From: Ramlibacter sp.
Lineage (GTDB): Bacteria; Pseudomonadota; Gammaproteobacteria; Burkholderiales; Burkholderiaceae_C
Direction: 5' to 3'
Assembly (NCBI GenBank): GCA_021323335.1
Contig: JAJTCN010000053.1
Coordinates: 1-64,000 of the forward strand
Length of the DNA: 64,000 nucleotides
Positions 38,443-47,271 of this stretch are shown piece by piece. Below the pieces are notes generated by a model that had not been told where the DNA came from, ran no database searches, and saw nothing but the letters and a program-made list of their open reading frames with translations. The translations under genes and the position numbers were made by a program. Numbering within the stretch: position 1 is the stretch's first letter; each line of letters starts with the position of its first letter.

Positions 38443-39195
38443 ATGACCGCCCTGCGCAACACCTTCGAACCCTTCGTGCGCGACTGCGCGCTCGCGCTGG
38501 CGCGCTTCACGCGGCTGCGTCCCCCGCTGCCGGACCGGGCGGCGCCCGCCGCCGCGTCCGGCCCCGCGGCCCTGGCGCAGGTGCCCGGCGTGGGCTGGCT
38601 GGTCGGCATGGTGGCCTGCCTGGTGTTCGCGCTGGTCTCGGTGCTGCTGCGCGGCAACCCCTGGTCTCCCGCCGTCGCGGCGGTGTTCAGCACCCTGGCG
38701 ACGGTGATGCTGACGGGCGCGCTGCACGAGGGCGCATTGTTCCGCACCGCCGACCGGCTGGATGCCGCGCAGCCCGGCGCCTCGGGGTCGGCGCTGGGCG
38801 TGATCGCTTCGCTGCTGCTGATCGCCGGCAAGCTGGCGCTGCTCGCGGCCCTGGCCGCGGCCTCGGAAATCGCGCTGATGTCGGCGCTGTTCGCGGCCCA
38901 CGTGGTGTCGCGCTACCTGCCGCTGGTGGTGGCGCACCGGCTCGCGCCCGCCACCCTCGAACCGCGGGCGCTGGGCCTGGCGGCCCTGTGGTGCCTGGTG
39001 CCGCTGCTACTGATGGTGCCGGCCGGCGGCGCGGCATTCCTGGGCACCGCATTGCTGTTCTCGGTGGCGGCGGCCTTCGCCATGCTGCACTACGTGCGCC
39101 GGCGCGGCGCGCCTTTCGACGACGGCGTGCTCGGCGCCGTGCAGCAGGTCTGCGAAGCCGGCTTCTACCTGGGCGCGGCGATCGCGGCGGGCTGA
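38443..39195 (+). CDS. CobS-like (adenosylcobinamide-GDP ribazoletransferase) homologue lacking the Asp motif
   Basis: A 250-residue polytopic membrane protein with the CobS layout: ALARFTRLRPP (cf. QFFTRVP), VPGVGWLVGM, TLATVMLTGALHE, RYLPLVVAHRL, and C-terminal QQVCEAGFYLG. The catalytic DGLADxxDG motif after LHE is replaced by GALFRTADR, and the following KDSRxGxxG block is missing (AQPGASGSALG). Two of three conserved Asp are therefore gone, so synthesis of adenosylcobalamin by this copy is doubtful. No other cob gene or cobalamin riboswitch lies nearby. It starts 12 nt after ilvA and overlaps gspC at its 3' end by 31 nt. Confidence 0.7.
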   Translation: MTALRNTFEPFVRDCALALARFTRLRPPLPDRAAPAAASGPAALAQVPGVGWLVGMVACLVFALVSVLLRGNPWSPAVAAVFSTLATVMLTGALHEGALFRTADRLDAAQPGASGSALGVIASLLLIAGKLALLAALAAASEIALMSALFAAHVVSRYLPLVVAHRLAPATLEPRALGLAALWCLVPLLLMVPAGGAAFLGTALLFSVAAAFAMLHYVRRRGAPFDDGVLGAVQQVCEAGFYLGAAIAAG

Positions 39196-39662
39196 GCGGG
39201 CAGGTCGGCGCGCGCCTGCGGCGGCAATTCGAGCGTGAGCAGCGGCGGCGTCGACATGCTTGCGGCGATCGACGCGGTCCGGCCCCGCACCGACTGCAGC
39301 ACCAGCCCCTGGTCGAGCGCGGTGCCCACGCGATAGGGCCGCGCCGGCCGGCCGTCGACGGCGATCACCGCAGCGCCGCCGCCCGATCGCTCACCCGCCA
39401 CGACGCCCACCAGCTGGAAGCGGCTGGCCAGGGTCGGCTGGGGGGCGCCGGCCGACGCCACGGCCGGCGCGCTGCCGAGCAATCGCGCGATCGCGCCGGG
39501 ATCTGCCGAGAGCACGGGCCGCGCGGGCGGCAGCGGCGCCAGCACCGGCGCCGAGCTGCCGCCGAGCTTGAGCGCCCAGAACGCGGCGCTCGCGGCCGCC
39601 AGCCCCCACAGCGCGAAGGTCGCGCCGCGAACCGTCCACGTCGCGGGAGTCGGGCTGAGCAT
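39165..39662 (-). CDS. gspC: Type II secretion system protein C
   Basis: A 165-residue inner-membrane protein: one helix at about residues 10-32 (TFALWGLAAASAAFWALKLG), a Pro/Ala linker, then the HR domain (about 75-145: LASRFQLVGVVAG, AVIAVDGRPARPYRVG, VLQSVRGRTASI). GspC links the inner-membrane platform to the secretin GspD. No PDZ or coiled-coil follows, which is the short form frequent in Burkholderiales. It is divergent from the pseudopilin genes by only 9 nt. Confidence 0.85.
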   Translation of the reverse strand: MLSPTPATWTVRGATFALWGLAAASAAFWALKLGGSSAPVLAPLPPARPVLSADPGAIARLLGSAPAVASAGAPQPTLASRFQLVGVVAGERSGGGAAVIAVDGRPARPYRVGTALDQGLVLQSVRGRTASIAASMSTPPLLTLELPPQARADLPAQPAAIAAPR

Positions 39663-39671
39663 GCGGCGATT

Positions 39672-40553
39672 ATGATGGAACGAATGTGGTCGACCTCCCC
39701 CTCCCGCCGCCCCCTTTGCGCCCTGCCGCGCAAGCTGGCACACGCCGGCTTCACGCTGATCGAACTGATGGTGGTGCTCGTCATCATCGGCGTGCTTGCC
39801 GCCCTGATCGTCCCCAACGTGCTGGACCGCGCCGATGACGCGCGCGTCACCGCGGCGCGCACCGACGTCAACAACGTGATGCAGGCGCTCAAGCTGTACA
39901 AGCTGGACAACCAGCGCTACCCGACCGGCGAGCAAGGCCTGGCGGCGCTGATCGCCCGCCCGACTTCCGGGCCGCCGGCGCCCAACTGGAAGCCGTACCT
40001 GGAGAAGCTGCCCAACGATCCCTGGGGCCGGCCCTACCAGTACCTGAACCCCGGCGTGAAGGGCGAGATCGACGTGATGTCCTTCGGCGCGGACGGCCAG
40101 GCCGGCGGCACCCGGCCGGGCGCGCCGCACCGCGCGCGCCGCGCGGGCTTCACCCTGATCGAGCTGATGGTGGTGGTGGCGATCATCGCCATCGCCTCCG
40201 CCGGCGTGGCCTTCGCCCTGCGCGATGCGGCCGGCGCCCCGCTGGACCGCGACGCGCTGCGGCTGGCGGCGCTGCTCGAATCCGCCCGCGCCCGCTCGCG
40301 CCTGAGCGGGCAGCCGGTGCGCTGGGTGGCCACCGAAGCCGGCTTCCGCTTCGAGGGCCTGCCGGGCGAGGCCCTGCCGGATCGCTGGCTGGCCGACGAC
40401 ACCCGCGTGGCCGGCAACGCGGTGCTGGTACTGGGCCCCGAGCCTGTGATCGGCCCGCAGGCGCTGGTGCTGACGAGCGCTTCGCGGCCCGAACTGTTCG
40501 TGCGCATCGCCACCGACGGCGTGCGGCCTTTCGGCGTGGCCGCCCCGCCATGA
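39672..40553 (+). CDS. gspG-gspH: Fused major pseudopilin GspG and minor pseudopilin GspH in one frame
   Basis: One uninterrupted 293-residue frame holds two pseudopilins. GspG part: leader ending KLAHAG, then FTLIELMVVLVIIGVLAA, and the GspG body (TDVNNVMQALKLYKLDNQRY, KLPNDPWGRPYQYL, SFGADGQAGG). The usual C-terminal Ca-binding end (EGxxxDIGxW) and stop are missing; instead TRPGAPHRARRAG leads into a second prepilin helix FTLIELMVVVAIIAIASAG and a GspH body. An internal ATG at 40078 in the same frame could make GspH separately with a 27-residue leader. Start could be 39672, 39675 or 39684. The stop overlaps gspI (ATGA). True fusion, deletion, or assembly error cannot be told apart here. Confidence 0.8.
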   Translation: MMERMWSTSPSRRPLCALPRKLAHAGFTLIELMVVLVIIGVLAALIVPNVLDRADDARVTAARTDVNNVMQALKLYKLDNQRYPTGEQGLAALIARPTSGPPAPNWKPYLEKLPNDPWGRPYQYLNPGVKGEIDVMSFGADGQAGGTRPGAPHRARRAGFTLIELMVVVAIIAIASAGVAFALRDAAGAPLDRDALRLAALLESARARSRLSGQPVRWVATEAGFRFEGLPGEALPDRWLADDTRVAGNAVLVLGPEPVIGPQALVLTSASRPELFVRIATDGVRPFGVAAPP

Positions 40554-40906
40554 CCCGCAGCCGCGGCTTCACGCTGATCGAGGTGCTGGTGTCGCTGGGC
40601 ATCGTCGCCATCGCGCTGGTCGCCGGCGTGCAGGCCACCGCGTCCCTGACCCTCAATGCGCAGCGCCAGTCCGACGTCCTGCTGGCGCACATCTGCGCCG
40701 AGAACGAGCTGGGCCGCCTGCGGCTGGCGCGCCAGTTGCCGCCGGTGGGCGACAGCGACCAGACGTGCGAGCAGGCCGGGCTGGCCTTCCGCGTGCACCT
40801 GACGGTGGCGCCGACGCCCAATCCCAGCTTCCGCCGCGTCGACGCGCAGGTGCTCTCGGGCGACTCGCCGATCGTGCGGGTGTCCACCGTGATGGGACGG
40901 TACTGA
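40550..40906 (+). CDS. gspI: Type II secretion minor pseudopilin GspI
   Basis: A 118-residue minor pseudopilin with a 6-residue leader MTRSRG, cleavage before FTLIEVLVSLGIVAIALVAG, and the GspI-type core (ENELGRLRLARQLP, DQTCEQAGLAFRV). It is thought to start the pilus tip with GspJ and GspK. ATGA overlap with the upstream frame and TGATG with gspJ. Confidence 0.93.
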   Translation: MTRSRGFTLIEVLVSLGIVAIALVAGVQATASLTLNAQRQSDVLLAHICAENELGRLRLARQLPPVGDSDQTCEQAGLAFRVHLTVAPTPNPSFRRVDAQVLSGDSPIVRVSTVMGRY

Positions 40907-41586
40907 TGCGGCGCGCGCGCGGCTTCACCCTGGTCGAACTGCTGGTGTCGCTGTTCGCCATGGCCTTGCTCGCGGGCCTGAGCTGGCGCGGGCTCGACGG
41001 CATGATGCGGGCGCGCCAGATCACCGAGGCCCGCGCCGACGAAGTGCTGGCGCTGCAGACCGGCCTGGCCCAGTGGACGGCCGACCTCGACGCGATCGAG
41101 GAGTATCCGCCGGCTCGCGCGCTCGAGTGGAACGGCCGCGTGCTGCGCCTCACCCGCCGCAGCAGCCTGTCGCCCACCGACGGCGTGCGCGTGGTGGGCT
41201 GGGCGCGGCGCGAAGGCCGCTGGCTGCGCTGGGAGTCCCCGCCCGTGCTGCTGCGCGGCGACCTCGACACCGCGTGGCAGCAGGCCGACCTGTGGGCCCA
41301 GAACCCGAGCGACGAGATGCGCGCGCGCGAGGTGGCCATCACGCCGATGATGGACTGGCAGATCTTCTTCTACCGCGGCAACAGCTGGACCAACCCGCTG
41401 TCCAGCGCCGATGCGACCGAGGTGGAAGAGGGGCAGACGGGCGAGGTCGCCGGCGCCGGGACCCAGAACGCCAGCACGCTGCCCGACGGCGTGCGGCTGA
41501 TCCTGCTGCTGCCGCCGGACCGCGCCATCGGCGGGCGCCTGCAGCGCGACTGGGTGCGTCCTACCTTGAGCGGATCGCGGTCATGA
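40906..41586 (+). CDS. gspJ: Type II secretion minor pseudopilin GspJ
   Basis: A 226-residue minor pseudopilin: leader MRRARG, helix FTLVELLVSLFAMALLAGLS, body with QWTADLDAIEEYPPARALEW and a C-terminal SLPDG-like block (TLPDGVRLILLLP). It shares one base with gspI and four with gspK. A loop rich in Glu/Thr/Ala (about residues 170-195) is longer than in the E. coli protein. Confidence 0.93.
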   Translation: MRRARGFTLVELLVSLFAMALLAGLSWRGLDGMMRARQITEARADEVLALQTGLAQWTADLDAIEEYPPARALEWNGRVLRLTRRSSLSPTDGVRVVGWARREGRWLRWESPPVLLRGDLDTAWQQADLWAQNPSDEMRAREVAITPMMDWQIFFYRGNSWTNPLSSADATEVEEGQTGEVAGAGTQNASTLPDGVRLILLLPPDRAIGGRLQRDWVRPTLSGSRS

Positions 41587-42548
41587 AGCGGCGAGTCCAC
41601 CGGGGCGCGGCGCTGCTGGCCGCCATGCTGACCGTGACCCTGGTGGCGACGTTCGCCGCCGCCTCGCTGTGGCAGCAATGGCGCAGCGTCGAAGTGGAAG
41701 GCGCCGACCGCATGCGGGTGCAATCGGGCTGGATCCTCGGCGGCGCGCTGGACTGGGCGCGCCTGATCCTGCGCGAGGATGCCCGGGCCGGCAATGCCGA
41801 CCACCTGGCCGAACCCTGGGCCGTGCCGCTGCAGGAGGCGCGGCTGGGGACCTTCCTGGCCGCCGACCGCAACGTCAGCGTGGAAGGCAGCGACGCCGAC
41901 AACATCTTCCTGTCGGGGCAGATCACCGACCTGCAGGCCAAGCTGAACGTGACCAGCCTGGTGCAGGCGGCCGTGGTGCAGCCAAGACAATACGAGGTCT
42001 TCCGCCGGCTGTTCGCCGCGCTCGGCCTGCCGGAACAGCAGCTCGCCAGGATGGCCGACACCCTGCGCTTCGCCTCCGACATCAGCACCGAGAACCTGTC
42101 GGCCCCCCAGGCTCCCCTGCTGCCGCACCGGCTGGAGCAACTGCAGTGGCTGGGCCTCGCGCCGGAGACGATCGCGGCGCTCGAGCCCCACGTGACGATC
42201 CTCCCCAGGGCGACCCCCCTGAACCTCAACACCGCCAGCGCGGAAGCGATCTACGCCGTGGCGCAGGGCATCAACATGGCGGACGCGCAGCTGCTGGTGG
42301 CCAGGCGACAGGGACAATACTTCCGCTCCCTGGCCGACGTCCAGGCGCTGCTGCCGGGCGGCGCCGCCTTCCCCAGCGGCACGGTGGCGATGAACTCGCA
42401 GTACTTCGAGGTGCGCGGCAAGCTGCGCATCGACAAGGTGGTGATCGAGGAACGCTCGATCGTGCACCGCAACGGCCTGGACATCCGCATCCTGACGCGC
42501 GAGCGCGGCGCCGCCGAAAGCCCCGCGCAGGTCGCGGGCAAGCGGTAG
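41583..42548 (+). CDS. gspK: Type II secretion minor pseudopilin GspK
   Basis: A 321-residue minor pseudopilin of the tip complex. N-terminal helix GAALLAAMLTVTLVATFAAA; the expected large alpha-helical insertion with a SAM-like fold (about 120-260: TSLVQAAVVQPRQYEVFRRL; PLNLNTASAEAIYAVA). The Glu5-equivalent of other pseudopilins is absent, as is normal for GspK. Spacing to gspL is 25 nt. Confidence 0.92.
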   Translation: MKRRVHRGAALLAAMLTVTLVATFAAASLWQQWRSVEVEGADRMRVQSGWILGGALDWARLILREDARAGNADHLAEPWAVPLQEARLGTFLAADRNVSVEGSDADNIFLSGQITDLQAKLNVTSLVQAAVVQPRQYEVFRRLFAALGLPEQQLARMADTLRFASDISTENLSAPQAPLLPHRLEQLQWLGLAPETIAALEPHVTILPRATPLNLNTASAEAIYAVAQGINMADAQLLVARRQGQYFRSLADVQALLPGGAAFPSGTVAMNSQYFEVRGKLRIDKVVIEERSIVHRNGLDIRILTRERGAAESPAQVAGKR

Positions 42549-42573
42549 CGACACCTACAATGCCCCGCAATCC

Positions 42574-43782
42574 ATGAGCTCCCTCATCGTCTCGCTGCCT
42601 CTCGAGCCGGCCACCAGCGCCACGGAATGGGCGTACGCGCTGACGCCGGATGGCCGCACGCTCGCCGACCACGGCAAGTCGCCGGCCGCCCTGCTGCCCA
42701 TGCCGCGCGGCGCCGGCGCCGAGATCGTGGCGCTGGTGCCGGTGCAGGCGATCGCCTGGCACCGGGTCGACCTGCCCAAGGGCATGACACCCGGCACGCC
42801 GCGCCTGCGCTCCGCGCTGGAGGGCCTGCTGGAAGAGCAACTGCTGGACGACACTCAGGCCGTGCACCTGGCGCTGGCGCCGGATGCGCGCGCCGGCGCA
42901 CCGGCCTGGGTGGCCGCCTGCGACCGTCAATGGCTGCGCAACGCCATGCAGCTGCTGGAAGCGGCGGGCCGGCCCGCCACGCGCATCGTCCCGGAGTTCG
43001 CGCCGGAAGGCGCGCTGGCGCTGGTGGTGATGGGCGACGCCGAGCAGCCGGTGGCGGTGGCGAGCAGCGACGACGGCGTGCTGGTCCTGCCGCTGACGGC
43101 GGCCGCCCTGCCGCTGCTGCCGGTGCTGCCGGAGGACGCCCAGCGGCTGGCGGAACCCGCCGTCGCCGCGGTGGCGGAGCAGTTGCTGAATGCCAAGGTG
43201 GTGCTGCAGCAGGCGCCGCAGCGCTGGATGGAGGCGACCCGCACGCGCTGGGACCTGGCGCAGTTCGACCTGGCGAGCTCGTCGCGCGCCCGGGCGCTGA
43301 AGAAGCTGGCCACCGGCTGGGGCGAAGTACTGCACGGCGCGCCCTGGCGGCCGGCGCGCTGGGCAGCCGCGGTGCTCGTCGCCGCCAACCTGCTCGGTCT
43401 CAACGCCTGGGCATGGAAGGAACGCGCCGCGCTGGACAGCAAGCGCGAGGCCGTGCGCCAGACGCTCGCCGAGAGCTTCCCGCAGGTCAAGGTGATCGTC
43501 GATGCGCCGGTACAGATGGAGCGCGAAGTCGCCACGCTGCGCCAGCAGACCGGCGTGGCGTCGCCGCGCGACCTGGACGCGCTGCTCGGCGCGCTGGCCG
43601 CGGCCCTGCCCGCCGACCGCGCGCCCACCGCGCTGGAATACGCCGCAGGCGAGCTGCGGGCCATGGGCCTGGCGCTGTCGCCTGACGAACTGCGCAGCGT
43701 CGCGACCCGGCTCAAGACGGTGGGCTACGCCATCGCGGCCCAGGGCCCGGCGCTGGTCGTATCGCCGGAGGACACCCGATGA
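42574..43782 (+). CDS. gspL: Type II secretion system protein L
   Basis: A 402-residue platform protein: cytoplasmic actin-like domain (residues about 1-250) that recruits GspE, one membrane helix at about 265-285 (WAAAVLVAANLLGLNAWAW), and a periplasmic ferredoxin-like domain (about 325-402). It is followed by gspM with an ATGA overlap. Confidence 0.9.
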   Translation: MSSLIVSLPLEPATSATEWAYALTPDGRTLADHGKSPAALLPMPRGAGAEIVALVPVQAIAWHRVDLPKGMTPGTPRLRSALEGLLEEQLLDDTQAVHLALAPDARAGAPAWVAACDRQWLRNAMQLLEAAGRPATRIVPEFAPEGALALVVMGDAEQPVAVASSDDGVLVLPLTAAALPLLPVLPEDAQRLAEPAVAAVAEQLLNAKVVLQQAPQRWMEATRTRWDLAQFDLASSSRARALKKLATGWGEVLHGAPWRPARWAAAVLVAANLLGLNAWAWKERAALDSKREAVRQTLAESFPQVKVIVDAPVQMEREVATLRQQTGVASPRDLDALLGALAAALPADRAPTALEYAAGELRAMGLALSPDELRSVATRLKTVGYAIAAQGPALVVSPEDTR

Positions 43783-44258
43783 CGGCGCAGGAACTGCGGG
43801 CGCGCTGGGCCGGACTGGCGCCGCGCGAACAGGCGCTGGTGGCCGCGGCCGCGGCGCTGGTGCTGCTGGCGCTGCTCTGGTGGGTGGCCATCGGCCCGGC
43901 CGTGTCGACGCTGCGCTCTGCCGAAAGCCAGCATCGCGAGCTGGATGTCCAGTTGCAGCAGATGCGCAGGCTGCAGGCGCAGGCCCGCGCGATGCAGGCG
44001 CAGCCCAGGCTGAACCATGACGAAGCGATGCGCCAGCTGGAAGCGGCGATCCGCCAGCAGCTGGGCACCAGCGCGCGCTACGCCATCGCCGGCGACCGCG
44101 TCACCCTCACCCTCACCAACACGCCGGCGCAGGCGCTGGCGCAATGGCTGTCGCAAGTGCGCACCAATGCGCGGGCGATCCCCGGCGAGGCCAAACTGGC
44201 GCGCAATGCCGCCGGCGGCTGGGACGGCAGCCTGGTGCTGACACTGCCCCCGCGGTAG
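43779..44258 (+). CDS. gspM: Type II secretion system protein M
   Basis: A 159-residue inner-membrane partner of GspL: short cytoplasmic start with LAPREQALVAAAAALVLLAL, one helix at about residues 18-40, a coiled-coil (LRSAESQHRELDVQLQQMRR), and a small periplasmic domain. Order and overlap with gspL confirm the call. Confidence 0.9.
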   Translation: MTAQELRARWAGLAPREQALVAAAAALVLLALLWWVAIGPAVSTLRSAESQHRELDVQLQQMRRLQAQARAMQAQPRLNHDEAMRQLEAAIRQQLGTSARYAIAGDRVTLTLTNTPAQALAQWLSQVRTNARAIPGEAKLARNAAGGWDGSLVLTLPPR

Positions 44259-44269
44259 GCCGCGCACCC

Positions 44270-45070
44270 GTGGCCCGCCCGCCCCGCACACGCCGTCCTG
44301 CCCGCGAAGCGCCCTGGTCCTGGGCAGCGGCGGGCGCCGCCTTGGGAATCGTCGGCGCGCTGGTCTTCTTCGCACCGGCGCGGTGGCTCGCCGCCGGCGT
44401 CGCGCAGGCCACCGGCGGCCACGTGCTGCTGGCGGAAGCCCGCGGCACCGTCTGGAACGGCTCCGCCCGGCTGGTGCTGACCGGCGGGGCCGGGAGTTCG
44501 GACGCGGCGGCCTTGCCGGGCCGCGTGACGTGGACGCTGCGGCCGCGCTGGGACGGCCTGCAGGCGCGCCTGCGGCCGGAATGCTGCAGCCGGGAGCCGA
44601 TCGACGTGCGGGCGCACTGGCGCGTGGGCGGCATGCGCGCGGTGGTGGGCGACGGCCTGTCGCAGTGGCCGGCCCAGGTGACGGCCGGCCTCGGCACGCC
44701 CTGGAACACTTTACAACTCGACGGCGACCTGCAGCTGAGAACGCAGGGCCTTTCAGTAGAATGGGTCGAAGGCCGCCTGGCCGTCGCCGGGCGGGCCGAA
44801 CTGATGGCGTCGAGCATGGCGTCGCGCCTGTCTACCCTGAGGCCCATGGGCAGCTACCGCATTACCTTGCAAGGTGGGACGCCGGCCACGCTGGCGGTGG
44901 ACACCGTCGAGGGCAGCCTGCAGCTGTCCGGCACCGGGCAGTGGGTGGGTTCCCGCCTGCGTTTTCGCGGCGAGGCCAGCGCGGCCCCCGAGCGCGAAGC
45001 GGCGCTGGCCAACCTCCTGAACATCATCGGGCGCCGCAGCGGCACCCGGTCCCTCATCTCCATTGGCTGA
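44270..45070 (+). CDS. gspN: Type II secretion system protein N
   Basis: A 266-residue single-pass inner-membrane protein with a helix at about residues 18-40 and a periplasmic body containing the GspN-type LLAEARGTVWNGSARL block. No ATG fits; I chose GTG 44270, 11 nt after gspM. GspN is not needed in all systems. A CCS motif (RPECCSREPID) is visible. The stop is 3 nt before gspD. Confidence 0.85.
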   Translation: MARPPRTRRPAREAPWSWAAAGAALGIVGALVFFAPARWLAAGVAQATGGHVLLAEARGTVWNGSARLVLTGGAGSSDAAALPGRVTWTLRPRWDGLQARLRPECCSREPIDVRAHWRVGGMRAVVGDGLSQWPAQVTAGLGTPWNTLQLDGDLQLRTQGLSVEWVEGRLAVAGRAELMASSMASRLSTLRPMGSYRITLQGGTPATLAVDTVEGSLQLSGTGQWVGSRLRFRGEASAAPEREAALANLLNIIGRRSGTRSLISIG

Positions 45071-45073
45071 CCC

Positions 45074-47266
45074 ATGAATTTCCGTCTCGCCGCCGCCTCG
45101 ATCGCAGCCAGCATCCTGCTGGCCGGCGCACCCGGCGTGCTGCACGCGCAGCGGGCCAACGAGCCGATCACCCTGAACTTCGTCAACGCCGAGATCGAGG
45201 CTGTGGCCCGCACGATGGCGGCCATCACCGGCCGCAACATCGTGGTGGACCCGCGGGTGAAGGGCGCGATCACGCTGTCCACCGACCGCCCGGTGACGCC
45301 GGCGGCGGCCTTCAACCAGTTCGTGGCGACGCTGCGCCTGTCCGGCTTCACGGTGGTCGACTCCGGCGGCCTGTGGAAGGTGGTGCCGGAGGCCGAAGCC
45401 AAGCTGCAGGGCGGCGCGGTCACGGTGACCGGCGTCGGCGGCAACCAGATCGTCACGCAGATCTTCCGGCTGAATTTCGAGAACGCCGCCAACCTGGTGC
45501 CGATCCTGCGGCCCCTGATCAGCCCGAACAACACCATCAACGTCAATCCCGGCAACAACTCGCTGGTGATCACCGACTACGCCGACAACCTGCAGCGCAT
45601 CGGCCGCATCATCTCGGCGCTGGACATCTCCAACGCCACCGACGTCGAGGTGATCAACCTTCGCAACGCGCTGGCGACCGACCTCGCCCCCATCGTGCAG
45701 CGGCTGGTGGACTCCAGTGGCGGCGGCAGCGCCGGCTTGCCGGCCGGGGCGGCGCCGCAGGGGGGCCAGTCCGACACGTCGTTCCGCACCACCGTCATCG
45801 CCGAGCCGCGCAGCAACTCGCTGATCGTGCGTGCCGCCAACCCGGCTCGGCTGAACCTGGTGCGCACCGTGGTGGCCCGCCTGGACCAGCCGGCCGCCGC
45901 CACGGCGTCGGGCAACATCTACGTCGTCTACCTGCGCAACGCGGACGCCACCAAGCTGGCGACGGTGCTGCGGGCCGCGCTGGCGAGCATGAGCTCCGGC
46001 ACCGCCGGCGTCGGCGTCGGCGGCACCAGCATCCCGACCACGGCGGGGCTTTCCAGCGCGCCCGCCACCACCAGCGGCCTCAGCGGAGCCGGCACCGGCA
46101 CGGGCACCAGCGCGTCCACCTCCCCCATCACGCCCTCGGCGCAGCCCTCCACCGGCGGCCAGATCCAGGCCGACCCGTCCACCAACTCGCTGATCATCAC
46201 GGCGCCGGAGCCGCAGTACCGCCAGTTGCGCGCGGTGATCGACCAGCTCGATGGCCGCCGCGCGCAGGTGATGGTGGAAAGCCTGATCGTCGAAGTGAAC
46301 GCCGACAAGGCGGCGGAATTCGGCATCCAGTGGCAGAACCTGCTGGGCAGCACCAGCAGCAGCGTCGTGGGTGTCCTGGGCACCAACTTCAGCGCCGGCA
46401 GCGGCGCCGGCGCCAACATCATCAGCCTGGCGCTCCAGGCCGCGACCAGCACCGCCGGAACGGCGGCGAGCAGCGCCACCCTGCCCGCGACGGGATTCAA
46501 TTTCGGCGTTGCGCGCAACATCGGCGGGACCCCCGTGCTGGCCTTCCTGGCGCGCTTCCTGGAGAGCAATGCCGAGGCCAACGTGCTGTCCACGCCCAAC
46601 CTGCTGACGCTGGACAACGAGGAAGCCAAGATCGTCATCGGCCAGAACGTGCCCTTCATCACGGGGCAGTTCACCAACACCGGCACCACCGGCAGTTCCG
46701 TGAGCCCGTTCACGACCGTCGAGCGCCGCGACGTCGGCCTGACGCTGCGCGTGAAGCCCCAGATCAACGAGAACGGCACGGTGCGACTGACGATCTACCA
46801 GGAAGCGTCGGCGGTGCAGGCCGGCACGGAGAGGGACCCGAACGGGCCCACCACCAACAAGCGGACCATCGAATCCAACGTGCTGGTGGATGACGGAGCG
46901 ATCGTGGTGCTCGGCGGGCTGCTGGAAGACCGCTACGGCGGCAGCCAGGAGAAAGTGCCCGGCCTGGGCGACGTGCCGGTGTTCGGCAACCTGTTCCGCA
47001 GCGAACAGCGCAGGCGGGTGAAGAGCAACTTGATGGTGTTCCTGCGGCCCATCGTGATCCGCGACGCGGCCCAGAGCGACGCCCTGTCGCTGGACCGCTA
47101 CGACCTGATGCGCGTCAAGCAGCAGAACACGCAGCCGCTGCCCAGCGCGCTGGTGCCGGTGGAAGGCGCGCCGGTGCTGCCGGAAGCGCCCCGGTCCCTG
47201 CTGCCGGCGGAAGGCTGGAAACCGCTGGTCCCCCCGCCCGCCCTGTCCGCGCCCAGCGCGCAGTAA
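45074..47266 (+). CDS. gspD: Type II secretion outer-membrane secretin GspD
   Basis: A 730-residue secretin with signal peptide (residues 1-25, cleavage after LHA), N0 domain (ITLNFVNAEIEAVARTMAAI), N1-N3 domains (DNLQRIGRIISALDI; TVVARLDQPAAA; RAVIDQLDGRRAQVMVESLI) and the secretin barrel (about 420-660; VPFITGQFTNTGTT, VDDGAIVVLGGL, VPGLGDVPVFGNLF). A Ser/Thr/Gly-rich linker lies between N2 and N3 (about residues 300-360). It appears complete. Confidence 0.95.
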   Translation: MNFRLAAASIAASILLAGAPGVLHAQRANEPITLNFVNAEIEAVARTMAAITGRNIVVDPRVKGAITLSTDRPVTPAAAFNQFVATLRLSGFTVVDSGGLWKVVPEAEAKLQGGAVTVTGVGGNQIVTQIFRLNFENAANLVPILRPLISPNNTINVNPGNNSLVITDYADNLQRIGRIISALDISNATDVEVINLRNALATDLAPIVQRLVDSSGGGSAGLPAGAAPQGGQSDTSFRTTVIAEPRSNSLIVRAANPARLNLVRTVVARLDQPAAATASGNIYVVYLRNADATKLATVLRAALASMSSGTAGVGVGGTSIPTTAGLSSAPATTSGLSGAGTGTGTSASTSPITPSAQPSTGGQIQADPSTNSLIITAPEPQYRQLRAVIDQLDGRRAQVMVESLIVEVNADKAAEFGIQWQNLLGSTSSSVVGVLGTNFSAGSGAGANIISLALQAATSTAGTAASSATLPATGFNFGVARNIGGTPVLAFLARFLESNAEANVLSTPNLLTLDNEEAKIVIGQNVPFITGQFTNTGTTGSSVSPFTTVERRDVGLTLRVKPQINENGTVRLTIYQEASAVQAGTERDPNGPTTNKRTIESNVLVDDGAIVVLGGLLEDRYGGSQEKVPGLGDVPVFGNLFRSEQRRRVKSNLMVFLRPIVIRDAAQSDALSLDRYDLMRVKQQNTQPLPSALVPVEGAPVLPEAPRSLLPAEGWKPLVPPPALSAPSAQ

Positions 47267-47271
47267 CCGCC

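Noticed and set aside
38443-39195. Normal cobalamin synthase
   Set aside because: The scaffold matches, but the catalytic Asp motif and KDSR block are missing, so it is annotated as a degenerate homologue.
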